Assembly: GCA_013177805.1 (NCBI GenBank)
Contig: JABLXU010000012.1
Location: forward strand, 38,230 to 102,229
Reading direction: 5' to 3'
DNA from: Candidatus Omnitrophota bacterium
Lineage (GTDB): Bacteria > Hinthialibacterota > Hinthialibacteria > Hinthialibacterales > Hinthialibacteraceae
DNA: 64,000 bases
The notes under the pieces are model-generated. The model was not told the origin of the DNA and did no database searches. It saw only the letters and a program-made list of their open reading frames with translations. The position numbers and the translations under genes are program-made. Below, piece after piece: positions 51,212-63,597 of the stretch (position 1 is its first letter; every line of letters begins with the position of its first letter).

Positions 51212-52424
51212 GAGTTTCACCTCGATTCATTGTGTCTGAAATGCTTTCCGGTTTTAGGATTTCCACGTCTTTTCGTTTCGGCAAGAGATAATAGGGAATG
51301 AAGAACTTATTGGCGATAAGGGTTGGGATCACCGCGCTGGCAATCACCGTGGCCACGAGGTGGGAGTATTGGGCCTGGGTGATCACCCCGTGGCTCAATC
51401 CAAACAGGGCGGATATGGTACCGAAAGTCAGGCCGGTGGACATCAGCAAGGTAGTATACACGCGTTCCCGCCGCCGGTATTTTAAAAAATAAGCGGTCGG
51501 AAGGACTCCGAATGATTTGGTAATCATCTTCCCCAGAAACAGGACCAAAAAAGTAACCGGGGCGGCCAGCAAGGCCGGCACGGACACAAACGAACCGGCC
51601 CGGATGAAGTAAAACGGGGTCAACATTCCAAAGGTTAAGGTTCGTAACCGGCGAATCAACGCGTGATCCTTGCCCACGGTGCCCGCCAAAACCATGCCGA
51701 CCAAGTAAGCGGGCAGCACGGCCTCGCTCTCTGACCAGGTGGCCAGGGCCCCCAGACCGAACAAAAGAAACAACAGATATTTGGCTTCCAACTCCGATGG
51801 CCGGCCGCCGAAACGGCGGAAAAAACGGGGTGTCAACCATGGAATCACGGCAAACACAGCCACGCTCACACCGATAAAGATCAAAGTCCGGATCGTAAAA
51901 GGCGCGAAAATAAGGCCCAAAGCCACTACCGTCCCCAAATCGTTGATAAAACAAGCAGCGAGGACCACCTTCCCGAATTCGGTCTTGTTGAAGCCCAATT
52001 CCAGCATCACGGCATAAACCACCGCGACGGAGGTGGTGGAGAGCGCCACGCCGGCCAGCCAACTGGCTTGGAGGCTCCAAGCCAGCCCATAATAGGCGAC
52101 AACGGTACAGCCCAGAAACGGTGCGAAGAAAGCCACCAAACCAATGATCGTGGCTTCTTTCCATTTCATTCTGAACACCACCGGATCGAGTTCCGCCCCG
52201 GCCAGAAACGTGAGCACGATGGCCCCTGTTCCGGAAAGAAACCTGACCCACGATTCATCCGCTCCCAAGGCTACGGTGCCCGCCAGCGCCCCAATGAGCA
52301 ATTGGGCTACGGTCCCGACCACGATTTCCGACAAAGCGGTTGCGATCCCTAACCAGATCGAAAGAAGCGTAGCGATTAAAGCCAGGCCGATCCAGAGCGT
52401 GGCTTGTGTCCAAACTTCGGTCAT
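51183..52424 (-). CDS. Cation:proton antiporter (CPA2 / KefB-like)
   Basis: 413 residues, about 12 membrane helices. Conserved sections: LLIGALAGTVALGADESW, GAIVLTFLAGAELDP (CPA2 motif L-F-x-x-G-L/A-E), SWLAGVALSTTSVAVVYAVMLELGFNKTEFGKVVLAACFINDLGTV with the ND proton-transfer pair, and GMLTPFYFIRAGSFVS. It exchanges Na+ or K+ for H+ at the inner membrane. Ends without a TrkA-type domain; the UspA protein just downstream may regulate it. It follows the MFS gene by 19 bp. Confidence 0.9.
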   Translation of the reverse strand: MTEVWTQATLWIGLALIATLLSIWLGIATALSEIVVGTVAQLLIGALAGTVALGADESWVRFLSGTGAIVLTFLAGAELDPVVFRMKWKEATIIGLVAFFAPFLGCTVVAYYGLAWSLQASWLAGVALSTTSVAVVYAVMLELGFNKTEFGKVVLAACFINDLGTVVALGLIFAPFTIRTLIFIGVSVAVFAVIPWLTPRFFRRFGGRPSELEAKYLLFLLFGLGALATWSESEAVLPAYLVGMVLAGTVGKDHALIRRLRTLTFGMLTPFYFIRAGSFVSVPALLAAPVTFLVLFLGKMITKSFGVLPTAYFLKYRRRERVYTTLLMSTGLTFGTISALFGLSHGVITQAQYSHLVATVIASAVIPTLIANKFFIPYYLLPKRKDVEILKPESISDTMNRGETHDSESSDRI

Positions 52425-52443
52425 TCCTTGTTCTCCTTGCTTT

Positions 52444-53673
52444 TTAACCCTTCCGGGCAGGAATCGCGGGCTGCCGGGACTGGTATGCCATCATCAGAAT
52501 CCCTGCCAGCATCCAAGCGATCGCGTAGCCAAAAGCCACGGCGAGGCCCAAGCCCGCCCACAACCAGCCTACAACAAAACTGCTCAGCCAATCGCCGAGG
52601 CCCGTGACCACGGCGAGCGCGCCATAACCCTGGCCCCGGATTTCGTTGGGAAGTAGATCCGCCGCGAGGGCGTCTTCCACTGCTTCGTAGAGACCTACCC
52701 CCAGCCCGCCCAGAGCAAACATCAGTGCCAGGCCCGCGAGGTTTTCGACCCCCCCGATGAGGCATAAGGCGGCTCCGGCGGCCGCGGAATAGCCGGCCAC
52801 GAGCAGCCACCGCTTGTTCACGTAATCCGCGCACCATCCTCCAAAATAGGAAAAACTCGCGTAAAAAACGTTATGCAATGTATACAAGGCTACGGACAAT
52901 GTGGCGGCCGACGCGGCACCCTTTAAAGGTTCAAGGACCGAAACGGCATAGAGGATGTAAAACGTATCAGCGAAATCGCCTAATCCGAACACTCCTACCG
53001 CCATCAGGTATCGTTTGAATCCAGCATCGAAATGCCCGAAACTGGTAAACAAGGGGGTTTGGACGGGAACACGGCCTGGGGTTTCCTTCACCCACAAGAC
53101 GATAGCGCCCACAGCCAGGACCGCAGGGATCGTCGAGCACAAGATCACCGCGCGATGACTCCATCCGGTGTGAAGAAGCAGGAGGACCAGCAGGGGCGCC
53201 AGGATCGCCCCGGTCGTATCCATAGCCCGTTCGAGCCCAAAAGCCCGGCCGCGCAGTTCCGGGGGCACGGCCTCGGCCAGTAACGCTTTGCGGGCGGGTG
53301 TGCGGAAGCCCCGCGAAATCCAGGCCAGGACCCGGCCGCCTAGCACCGTGAACCAATGGCCTGCCGCGGCGATCACCACCGGCGCCAGGGCCATGAAGGC
53401 ATATCCGCCCGCGCAGAGGGGTTTGCGGTGTTGACGGCGGTCGGCTAACCAGCCGCCGATCCACTTGGCCATCGTGGAAAGGCCGTCAGCGAATCCCTCG
53501 ATGGTGCCCAGAGCCCCCGCCGCTGCTCCCAGGGAAGCCAAATAAACCGGCAGCACCGCCGTAACGGTTTCATGGCTCAAATCACTGAAGAGGGACGCTA
53601 GGCCGATGCCCAGCACCGTACTGGTGAGCCAGGGCCGGCGGGTTGGGTTCGTATGGGGTTGCAATCGCTTCAC
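52444..53673 (-). CDS. MFS transporter
   Basis: 409 residues, 12 membrane segments. The MFS motif A is seen as GWLADRRQHRKP (about 78-89; D-R-x-x-R-x-P), with SRGFRTPARKALLAEAVPPELRGRAFGLERAMDTTGAILAP between helices four and five, typical of the drug/metabolite efflux group. First gene of the six-gene unit; substrate unknown. The start is GTG 53673. No promoter found with confidence. Confidence 0.88.
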   Translation of the reverse strand: MKRLQPHTNPTRRPWLTSTVLGIGLASLFSDLSHETVTAVLPVYLASLGAAAGALGTIEGFADGLSTMAKWIGGWLADRRQHRKPLCAGGYAFMALAPVVIAAAGHWFTVLGGRVLAWISRGFRTPARKALLAEAVPPELRGRAFGLERAMDTTGAILAPLLVLLLLHTGWSHRAVILCSTIPAVLAVGAIVLWVKETPGRVPVQTPLFTSFGHFDAGFKRYLMAVGVFGLGDFADTFYILYAVSVLEPLKGAASAATLSVALYTLHNVFYASFSYFGGWCADYVNKRWLLVAGYSAAAGAALCLIGGVENLAGLALMFALGGLGVGLYEAVEDALAADLLPNEIRGQGYGALAVVTGLGDWLSSFVVGWLWAGLGLAVAFGYAIAWMLAGILMMAYQSRQPAIPARKG

Positions 53674-53705
53674 AATTTACCTGTGGGCCTGAAATGAGGA
53701 GAAAT

Positions 53706-54149
53706 TCATCTCTTGTCACTATCCGCCAAGAGATCGGATAAACGAAGAAAATTATCAGCGATTTGTTCGATTTTTGGATTCAAGAAGGCAGCCGTCTCGG
53801 GCGGCAATTCACCGTATCCCCGCAACTGCCGGCTATGCAGCGCCAAGGTTTGTTCCCAAGCGGACGAGCAATAACTTCGTATTAACTGCGCTGTAAAGAC
53901 GACTTGTGGATCGAGGCCGAAAACCTCCCGTAGTTCCCCAATGACGGCTTGGATTTCGTTCAGAAAGGACGCGACTGATATCCGGTGCGGGGGCGGGAGG
54001 TTATTGTGTTCGTGATACAGAACCGATACCATCCCGCGCCGCTCAGCCAACAACCGTAATTCACATGCCGTTCGATCGAGCAGCCTCAAGGTGGCCGTGA
54101 GGCAACGCTTGTGGTTCTCATTGAGAACGAGAGACCGGGGTTTATCCAT
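53706..54149 (-). CDS. Small helical protein of unknown function
   Basis: 147 residues, mainly helical, no signal or membrane segment: MDKPRSLVLNENHKRCLTATLRLLDRTACELRLLAERRG, FLNEIQAVIGELREVFGLDP, and FLNPKIEQIADNFLRLSDLLADSD. Start at ATG 54149 overlaps the TPR gene's stop by 8 bp, so the two are co-translated. Family not recognised. Confidence 0.7.
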   Translation of the reverse strand: MDKPRSLVLNENHKRCLTATLRLLDRTACELRLLAERRGMVSVLYHEHNNLPPPHRISVASFLNEIQAVIGELREVFGLDPQVVFTAQLIRSYCSSAWEQTLALHSRQLRGYGELPPETAAFLNPKIEQIADNFLRLSDLLADSDKR

Positions 54150-54489
54150 GTTCCGTGCTTTCAGGGCGGCAGCCGTCAAGGATGGCGGCCCGCACGCGTT
54201 GGCCTTCGGGATTGTCTGGATTTTGTTGAATGGCCTGATCGATCCACTCGCGGGCTTCCTGAAATTTCTGCTGTTTGTAGAGACACCATGCCAAATGGAC
54301 TTTGAATGCCGGTTCGTAGGGATTGAGCCAAACGGCCCGGCGCAATTCCGGTTCGGCTAGGGCATATGCTCTCCGGCTGATCAAGTAGAGCGCCAGGGTG
54401 TCTCGCCCGTATCCTAAATGGCGGCTGGGGCGTAACGCCTCTTCCCGGAGTTCTTGCCTGTCTTTATGCGGATTGGGTTTGCCTGCCAT
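54142..54489 (-). CDS. Tetratricopeptide-like repeat protein
   Basis: 115 residues with at least two TPR-like helix pairs: DTLALYLISRRAYALAEPELRRAVWLNPYEP and FKVHLAWCLYKQQKFQEAREWIDQAIQQNPDNPEGQR. TPRs mediate protein contacts; the partner may be the overlapping downstream protein. The start is put at ATG 54489, after the eno terminator; the longer frame to 54555 would read through that hairpin. Confidence 0.75.
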   Translation of the reverse strand: MAGKPNPHKDRQELREEALRPSRHLGYGRDTLALYLISRRAYALAEPELRRAVWLNPYEPAFKVHLAWCLYKQQKFQEAREWIDQAIQQNPDNPEGQRVRAAILDGCRPESTEHG

Positions 54490-54503
54490 GCAAATTAAGA
54501 ATA

Positions 54504-54533
54504 CGAGGGGCCAGGGCATTCCCCGGCCCCTCG
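54504..54533 (-). terminator. Intrinsic terminator after eno
   Basis: On the minus strand CGAGGGGCCGGGG, a 4-base loop, CCCTGGCCCCTCG, then TATTCTTAATTT. The stem has one mismatch (13 bp); T run is broken but present. It lies 65 bp past the eno stop. Confidence 0.75.
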
Positions 54534-54597
54534 GTATTTCAGCCGGTTCACTCATTCCCTCAATGGACCCCGAACTCCGAATTTCCCGCCCGCCAGT

Positions 54598-57740
<3,143 letters not shown>

Positions 57741-57756
57741 GTGGACCTCCCACACA

Positions 57757-57800
57757 CCGCCCGGTGGGAGTGTATAGATATAAAAAATCCTACCGGGCGG
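57757..57800 (-). promoter_or_regulatory. Inverted repeat upstream of the dynamin-like gene
   Basis: CCGCCCGGT at 57757-57765 and its inverse ACCGGGCGG at 57792-57800, spaced by 26 AT-rich bases that include TATACA-like and TATATC-like stretches on the minus strand. It ends 17 bp from the start codon, so it could be an operator around the promoter or a 5' UTR hairpin. The remaining gap 57801-58208 shows nothing. Confidence 0.5.
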
Positions 57801-58208
57801 AACGCTGGTAGGAGTTATCAGCCGGCTGAGCGGCGGTTCGCGGGGAACTCCATCCCCTCTCGTTACATCTACTATGAAAAGATAGTTCTTATTCCCAATA
57901 AGTCAATACTCTCTCCGGACAAGGCTTGCTTCGGGAATCCGGCCCGATTGGGAATACAAATTGGTAATACGAAAATCAGGCTTCCTATACGCCTTGATAT
58001 GGTTCCTTTTTATTCTACTGCCAGGCAGGATGAGACTCTTTTCCCTTTGCTGTGGGAAAAACGAAGGAAGTTTCGGTTTCCATTATTGACTGGCCATGAA
58101 TATTGCCCACAATGGATGTCCCCTTGCCAGGTCACACGGGAGAACGGCAGATACCTTATTCGGCAAGTGCATATTTTACATTCATTTTCTCAAGAATGAT
58201 TTCAGACA

Positions 58209-60074
58209 ATGACTTCATCCCGGTTTGCTTGGAGTATCCGCAACACCATACCCTGGATTCTCTCATGGCCCGGATTCCCATTCGTCCTCATGCCGGCGGC
58301 CGTTCTCCTGGCCTGGCCGTGCCTCTCGGCGGGGTGGTTTGGCGATGACATTCTCCACCGCGCGGCGCACAGCGATGACCCCGCCGCGGACGCGCTGTTC
58401 CTTCAGGACGGCCGCCTGAAAGGCCCCATGCGGATGTACTCCTTTTTTACGGGAGAACAAGAACGGCTCCGCCAGGCCATGGATCTGGGAGGCATTCCCT
58501 GGTGGTGCGATCTGGATATCCGCGCCGCGTTCTGGCGTCCCCTGACAGCCTGTTTCAGCCTGTTGGATTATTGGTTGTGGCCGGATTCGAGCGCGATGAT
58601 GCATTGTCACAGCCTGGCATGGTTTATCGGGCTTCTGATTCTGGCCGCCGCCACCTATCGGAACCTGATGGGCGCAGGCTGGGCGGCTGGGCTGGCGCTC
58701 CTGCTGTACGCGTTGAATGACACGCCGGCGGTTCCTCTCGCGTTTTTGGCCAACCGCCACATTCTCCTGGGCGCTGGATGGGGATTGTTCGCCCTCTGGG
58801 CCCATGACCACGGGAGACGGTTTCATCGTCTCCCCTTTGTCATTTTGGCTTCCACGGCGTATGTCCTTTCTCTGCTTTCATCGGAATCGGGAGTCGCGGT
58901 TTCAGCCTATCTGCTGGCTTACGCGGTATGGCTCGATCGAGGACCGGCCCGCTCCCGCGCGCTCTCGATACTTCCTTATATTACACTTACAATAATTTGG
59001 AGAATACTTTATATTTCCCTGGGATATGGTATATCCGGGTTGGAATTGTACGTCGATCCGGGAATCGATCCAGCGCGCTTCGGGATGGCCGTGGTGGAAC
59101 GGCTCCCAATTTTGCTGCTAGGCATTCTTGCGCTGCCCTCTCCGGAACTCTACGTCCTCCTCACGCCGTTTGCCGTCCGGATCTACTGGATGGCGGCCGT
59201 TAGTCTCCTATGCGGATTGACCTTTCTATTTTATCCGGTATGGCGGGGATGCCGGATATCCGGTTTTTGGCTGACCGGCACGGTGCTGGCGTTGGTTCCG
59301 CTCTGCGCCGCCTGGCCGGGGGGACGCTCGCTGGTCCTGGCCGCGTTCGGAGGCATGGGACTCCTGGCGCAAACCACCCATAATACCTTTCAGGTGTCTT
59401 TCACCCCGGACCGGCCGGCGCCTGCCTGGACCCGGAGAATTCTGGTTTTGTTGCTGATCACCCGGATTTTGAGCGGCGCGGTTCATTTGCAGTGGACCCC
59501 TGCCGCCCTGGACCGTTTGCAAAAAGGAATCGACCTGGTTTCCATGGCCAAGCAATCCGTTTTGGAGCAAGCCGGGAAAACGGTGATCTTTGTCAATCCC
59601 CCCGTTCCCCTCCTCGTGGCTTACTTGTTTCCCATCCGCCTGCTGAATGGCGATCCCCTCCCCTCCCGGGTGCGGGTTTTAACGCCCGGTTTAGATCCGG
59701 CTGCGCTGGTCAGGATCGACGCCAAGACTGTGGTGGTCCGACCTCAATATGGTTACGCCGGTCCCCCGCGCTGGGTGGCCGATTCCTGGCTGGATCCCAA
59801 GACTTATGTGGATCCCGCCAACAGCCTGAGGCGGATCGAGCGATTGCTGCTGGGCAAGAAATCGCCTTCTCAACTTGGCAAAAAACTTTCTTTGACCGGA
59901 GTTTCCATCGAGATCACCCAGTTAACCGGCGACCAACGCCCTGCTGCAGCCAAATTCGTGTTTGATGTACCCTTAGAAGATTCATCCTTGTATTGGGTGC
60001 AATGGAATCCGCGGACTTGGGAGTACCAACCCTTTCCCTTACCCCCGATCGGCGAAACCGTCCATGTGGAATGA
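58209..60074 (+). CDS. Polytopic membrane protein, GT-C glycosyltransferase-like
   Basis: 621 residues with about 10 membrane segments through residue 430 and a soluble end. The first exposed loop after the first membrane helix has GWFGDDILHRAAH, the acidic pair typical of the catalytic loop of GT-C enzymes (PMT/ArnT-like, which use lipid-linked sugars). Others: RAAFWRPLTACFSLLDYWLWPDSSAMMHCHSLAWFIGLLILAAATYRNL and LANRHILLGAGWGLFALWAHD. The sugar and acceptor are not known. It may be related in type to the truncated protein at the start of the window. Stands alone. Confidence 0.75.
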   Translation: MTSSRFAWSIRNTIPWILSWPGFPFVLMPAAVLLAWPCLSAGWFGDDILHRAAHSDDPAADALFLQDGRLKGPMRMYSFFTGEQERLRQAMDLGGIPWWCDLDIRAAFWRPLTACFSLLDYWLWPDSSAMMHCHSLAWFIGLLILAAATYRNLMGAGWAAGLALLLYALNDTPAVPLAFLANRHILLGAGWGLFALWAHDHGRRFHRLPFVILASTAYVLSLLSSESGVAVSAYLLAYAVWLDRGPARSRALSILPYITLTIIWRILYISLGYGISGLELYVDPGIDPARFGMAVVERLPILLLGILALPSPELYVLLTPFAVRIYWMAAVSLLCGLTFLFYPVWRGCRISGFWLTGTVLALVPLCAAWPGGRSLVLAAFGGMGLLAQTTHNTFQVSFTPDRPAPAWTRRILVLLLITRILSGAVHLQWTPAALDRLQKGIDLVSMAKQSVLEQAGKTVIFVNPPVPLLVAYLFPIRLLNGDPLPSRVRVLTPGLDPAALVRIDAKTVVVRPQYGYAGPPRWVADSWLDPKTYVDPANSLRRIERLLLGKKSPSQLGKKLSLTGVSIEITQLTGDQRPAAAKFVFDVPLEDSSLYWVQWNPRTWEYQPFPLPPIGETVHVE

Positions 60075-60289
60075 ATTTCATACAACCAAGGAATCAGCAA
60101 TGGTTGTATAAGATTTGGATGCCATACATTGGTATACATGAATGCATAGCAAGGACGCCATTCGCCCTTTCGATTGAACCACGGATGGCACAGAAGGTGG
60201 CTTGGATCACAATGCGGCCAGGAAGGTTTGCCCAGGATTAATGGTCCAAGGTTGAGACAACCTCCAGCAAGCCGTGGCATAGTGAAAAA

Positions 60290-60363
60290 GGTTTCCCTCT
60301 CCCTATCCCCAAGGGAAAGGGAATGGTTTAGCGCTCTCATCCACACACCTTACTCATATCCCG
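60290..60363 (-). repeat. Palindromic intergenic repeat family 2, copy 2
   Basis: Minus-strand order: GGGATATGAGTAAGGTGTGT, GGATGAGAGCGCTAAACCATT, then CCCTTTCCC TTGG GGATAGGG, then AGAGGGAAACC. Matches copy 1 over its length. The 448-bp gap 60075-60522 has nothing else but a likely promoter region. Confidence 0.75.
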
Positions 60364-60522
60364 AATCAAACCCTAGGAAACTCTGCGTTCAAGTACACAG
60401 ATAACCTTTTTTAACCTTGAACGCACTTCCAGATTGACCCATTTATTTTTCTCCAAGAGGGCGGTATATAGCTGCTGTCTATGGTTCACATCGTATCCGT
60501 ATACCGAACAGAGGGCTCCATA

Positions 60523-63500
60523 ATGTCATCATTCAATTTTCGCAAAACAATTTGGTTGTTCGGCTTATCCGTTTCACATTTCATATGGCTTACAAGCTCC
60601 TTGGCCGTGCCCCTGCGGTATATCCCCAAACTCCCTGGAGATGTGATTATTGATGGAAAATTGAATGAACCTTGGTACCGGGAAACCCAACCTATCGAAA
60701 ACTTCAAAATCGCCGGTCAGCCAGGCATGAAGGCCCCCGCTACCCAAGCCTGGATGTTTTGGAATGAAGACAAAATGGTCTTCGCCTTCCATTGCGCGGA
60801 TTCGCAGATCATCGCGAAACCACCCAGCTGGGACGACATGGCGGTCGCCGCGCAGGACCGTGCGGAATTCTATTTGGGATCGGGAAATGAAGAAGATCCT
60901 TTCATCTGTTTTGAAATCGCCCCTCAGAGCGCCGCGCTCACGTACCGCGCGCGGTATTACCGGTACCTGAATTTTGCCTGGAATCCGGAATCGCTCCGGT
61001 ATGCGGTTTCACTTACTCCCCAGGGCTATATTGTGGAAGCAGAAATTCACAATGAAGATTTGCGGGAAGCCAACATCTCACTCCATCCCGGCGCCCGCTT
61101 CCGCGCCGGCTTGTTCCGCTCCGAAGTCCAGGCCGCGGAGCAAGAAACGGAACCGGTCTGGATCACCTGGATCGACGCGAGTGAACCATTCCCTGATTTT
61201 CATATCCCCCGGTCTCTCGGCGAAATCGTGCTGGAAGACAAAGATCATCCCGCTCCCAGTTTGGGACGCTTTGCGTATTGGGAAGTGGGCGGAGATTTCG
61301 TGAAACTCCGCCCGCGCGGATTCGGAGAGCCGGTATATATCAAAATCGATGAATCGTCCGAGGGTTGGAAACTGCTGTGGAGGGGCCGGCACGATGACAA
61401 TCCTTGGGCGTTATTGGAAAATGCCGATGAATTCGCGCTAATCAGCGATGAATGCCGGATGGCGCAGTTGGCCAAACCACCCCACGCGACACTGGATGCG
61501 GATTCTCGGCTTTGGTATGACAGTAAGAGCGCGGAGGAAATATTATCCTTCTCCCGGGATATCCTGGGCGAGAAATTCCTTTCATCTCCCTGGATTGATC
61601 CCTCCGCCATCGCCGCCCTGCTTCCTCCCATCACCAATGGCTATCAAATCCTCGGCAGCCCGCTGACCGGCGGCGGGAGTCCCATTGTCACGCGGGACGG
61701 GAAGATCAGGCTCGCTGAAACGGTCATTTTTGATCCGGCGGCTCAGGAGAACCGCTTATCCGGCCAGGTCTGTCATCCCGGCCTGCTGGATGGGTGGATG
61801 CCGATGGCGCATTATGAATACACCGATACGCAACCGGCTTATGTCTATAACGCGTTTGTTCCGGTATGGGAACGTGGAAATCAGCCATCTGTATATATCC
61901 GTCTGGCGGAACCCGGAGCGGCGGGATCCTCCCCAAAGGATCGGTTTTGGATCGCCCAAGGTCCTGAAATTCGAATCGTAGACCGCCATGTATTTTGGGG
62001 TGATTTTGTTCAAACGGTTTTCCATTGGAGGAATTTCGAGACCTCTCTTTCCCTTCCTGATATTCCGGATCCCGGCATGATGCGCGTGGTAAAAGGCAGC
62101 CTGGCGCTGTCTCATGTCATTTTCGCCGGTGAACATCCCCATTATGGCGCGCGGGATTACGGCGCGGACGTGCATGACACCTTCCCCCCCGCCTGGATCG
62201 CCGTGGTGGAAACGGCCTTCCAATACGGCGAACACGATTGGGTGAAAAAACTGGTTGACTATTGGTTCACCTATTGCGTGAATGACGACGGCACGATCCG
62301 CTATTGGCAGCGCGATGTCCATCCGGCCGCCTCCGCCTCGGAATATGGAATGATATACCGGTTGATCGAAAAGCTGGATCGCGCGTATGGGAACGGGTGG
62401 AACATTCAGCATCATTTCGCCAAGCTTGAAGCCTCCGCGCATTACTTACATTCACTTCGCCGGCCGGTCCTACCGGGAGGGTACCGGTTGATTCACCTGG
62501 GCGCGGAAGCGGATAACGCGGAACTACGCCAGGCGTATTTCAGCAACAACCTCTGGGCCGCACGGGGATTGGAAAGCCTGTCTCAACTGTTCGAACGGTA
62601 TCACCGTCCCGGAACGGCGGCCCAACTCCAGCACATGGCGCAAGATCTGATGAAGCAAACCCGGGACGCGCTGGCCGCGTTGGCGGTTCAAACACCCTAT
62701 GGATTGCTCCCTCCCATTTACCCGGGATACGCCCCGCTGCCCTTGACCCTAAGCACGGGAATACAAAAACCCGCGGATATCGAGGAGAACGTCTGGCAGG
62801 ATTACCTCCAAAACAATGCGGTATCCATCCCGGACGGTCCGCGACAGCAGCCTCCGCAAAATCAGCGGGAAAACACCTACGCGAATTACCGCTACTACTT
62901 GGAAATGCTCTCCTCGGGCGGATTGCCTCGCGGCATGGCGGATGCCATCGACAATTTACGGGCGGACCGGGGAGGCGAGCTGCTGAGCATGACCCGGTTT
63001 GCCGGCCATCTCGATGACTGGCCGGCCGCGGAATGGGCTTCCTATTTGCTGGCATCCGACCAGCTGAAAAAATACTGGCTGCTATTCCACGCCCATGTAT
63101 CGCATCATCAAGACCGGCATACGCTGACGGCGTTCGAGCAGGTGGGAATCGATGGGAAATACCGTGCTTCGGACTGCCTCCCCTCTCAACTTCTCGCGCC
63201 GCGCATGCTGGCCTGGGCGTTCGCGTTTGAATTCCCCGGAGACGAAAACCTCTATTTGCTTCGTGGAATTCCACCCGTTTGGTACCAGCCGGGCACTCAA
63301 TTCGGCTGGGCGGATTTACCCACCAGCGCCGGAACGATCGATCTGCATGTCCAGTGTGGCGCTCGCGAAGTGGAAATCAAAGCGGATTGCTCACGGCTTC
63401 ATCCGGACGCGCGGCCGGTGATTCAGGTCAATGCGTTTCCGGAATTTCGGAAATGGACCATTCTTGAAGGAACCTTCGGCGTGGAAAAGATGGAAGGCAA

Positions 63501-63558
63501 CCGGATCTATCTCCTAAAAAACAATAAAAGCAGCCTCCATCTCCGGCTGGCCTATTGA
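60523..63558 (+). CDS. Large exported protein with N-terminal CBM9-like domain
   Basis: 1011 residues with a signal peptide (TIWLFGLSVSHFIWLTSSLA). Residues 25-230 look like a CBM9-type sugar-binding domain: VIIDGKLNEPWYRETQPIENF, MFWNEDKMVFAFHCADS, YIVEAEIHNEDLREANI. Residues 290-1000 are a long helical/aromatic-rich region (DTFPPAWIAVVETAFQYGEHDWVKKLVDYWFTY, RYWQRDVHPAASASEYGMIYRLIEKLDRAYG, and a beta end IDLHVQCGAREVEIKADCS) that suggests a six-hairpin glycosidase-like domain; the family is not recognised. It probably acts on a polysaccharide outside the cell. AGAGGG precedes ATG 60523. Confidence 0.72.
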   Translation: MSSFNFRKTIWLFGLSVSHFIWLTSSLAVPLRYIPKLPGDVIIDGKLNEPWYRETQPIENFKIAGQPGMKAPATQAWMFWNEDKMVFAFHCADSQIIAKPPSWDDMAVAAQDRAEFYLGSGNEEDPFICFEIAPQSAALTYRARYYRYLNFAWNPESLRYAVSLTPQGYIVEAEIHNEDLREANISLHPGARFRAGLFRSEVQAAEQETEPVWITWIDASEPFPDFHIPRSLGEIVLEDKDHPAPSLGRFAYWEVGGDFVKLRPRGFGEPVYIKIDESSEGWKLLWRGRHDDNPWALLENADEFALISDECRMAQLAKPPHATLDADSRLWYDSKSAEEILSFSRDILGEKFLSSPWIDPSAIAALLPPITNGYQILGSPLTGGGSPIVTRDGKIRLAETVIFDPAAQENRLSGQVCHPGLLDGWMPMAHYEYTDTQPAYVYNAFVPVWERGNQPSVYIRLAEPGAAGSSPKDRFWIAQGPEIRIVDRHVFWGDFVQTVFHWRNFETSLSLPDIPDPGMMRVVKGSLALSHVIFAGEHPHYGARDYGADVHDTFPPAWIAVVETAFQYGEHDWVKKLVDYWFTYCVNDDGTIRYWQRDVHPAASASEYGMIYRLIEKLDRAYGNGWNIQHHFAKLEASAHYLHSLRRPVLPGGYRLIHLGAEADNAELRQAYFSNNLWAARGLESLSQLFERYHRPGTAAQLQHMAQDLMKQTRDALAALAVQTPYGLLPPIYPGYAPLPLTLSTGIQKPADIEENVWQDYLQNNAVSIPDGPRQQPPQNQRENTYANYRYYLEMLSSGGLPRGMADAIDNLRADRGGELLSMTRFAGHLDDWPAAEWASYLLASDQLKKYWLLFHAHVSHHQDRHTLTAFEQVGIDGKYRASDCLPSQLLAPRMLAWAFAFEFPGDENLYLLRGIPPVWYQPGTQFGWADLPTSAGTIDLHVQCGAREVEIKADCSRLHPDARPVIQVNAFPEFRKWTILEGTFGVEKMEGNRIYLLKNNKSSLHLRLAY

Positions 63559-63597
63559 GGCAGACAGTCAAACCTGCTTGAGGCGAGGATTCTCCCC

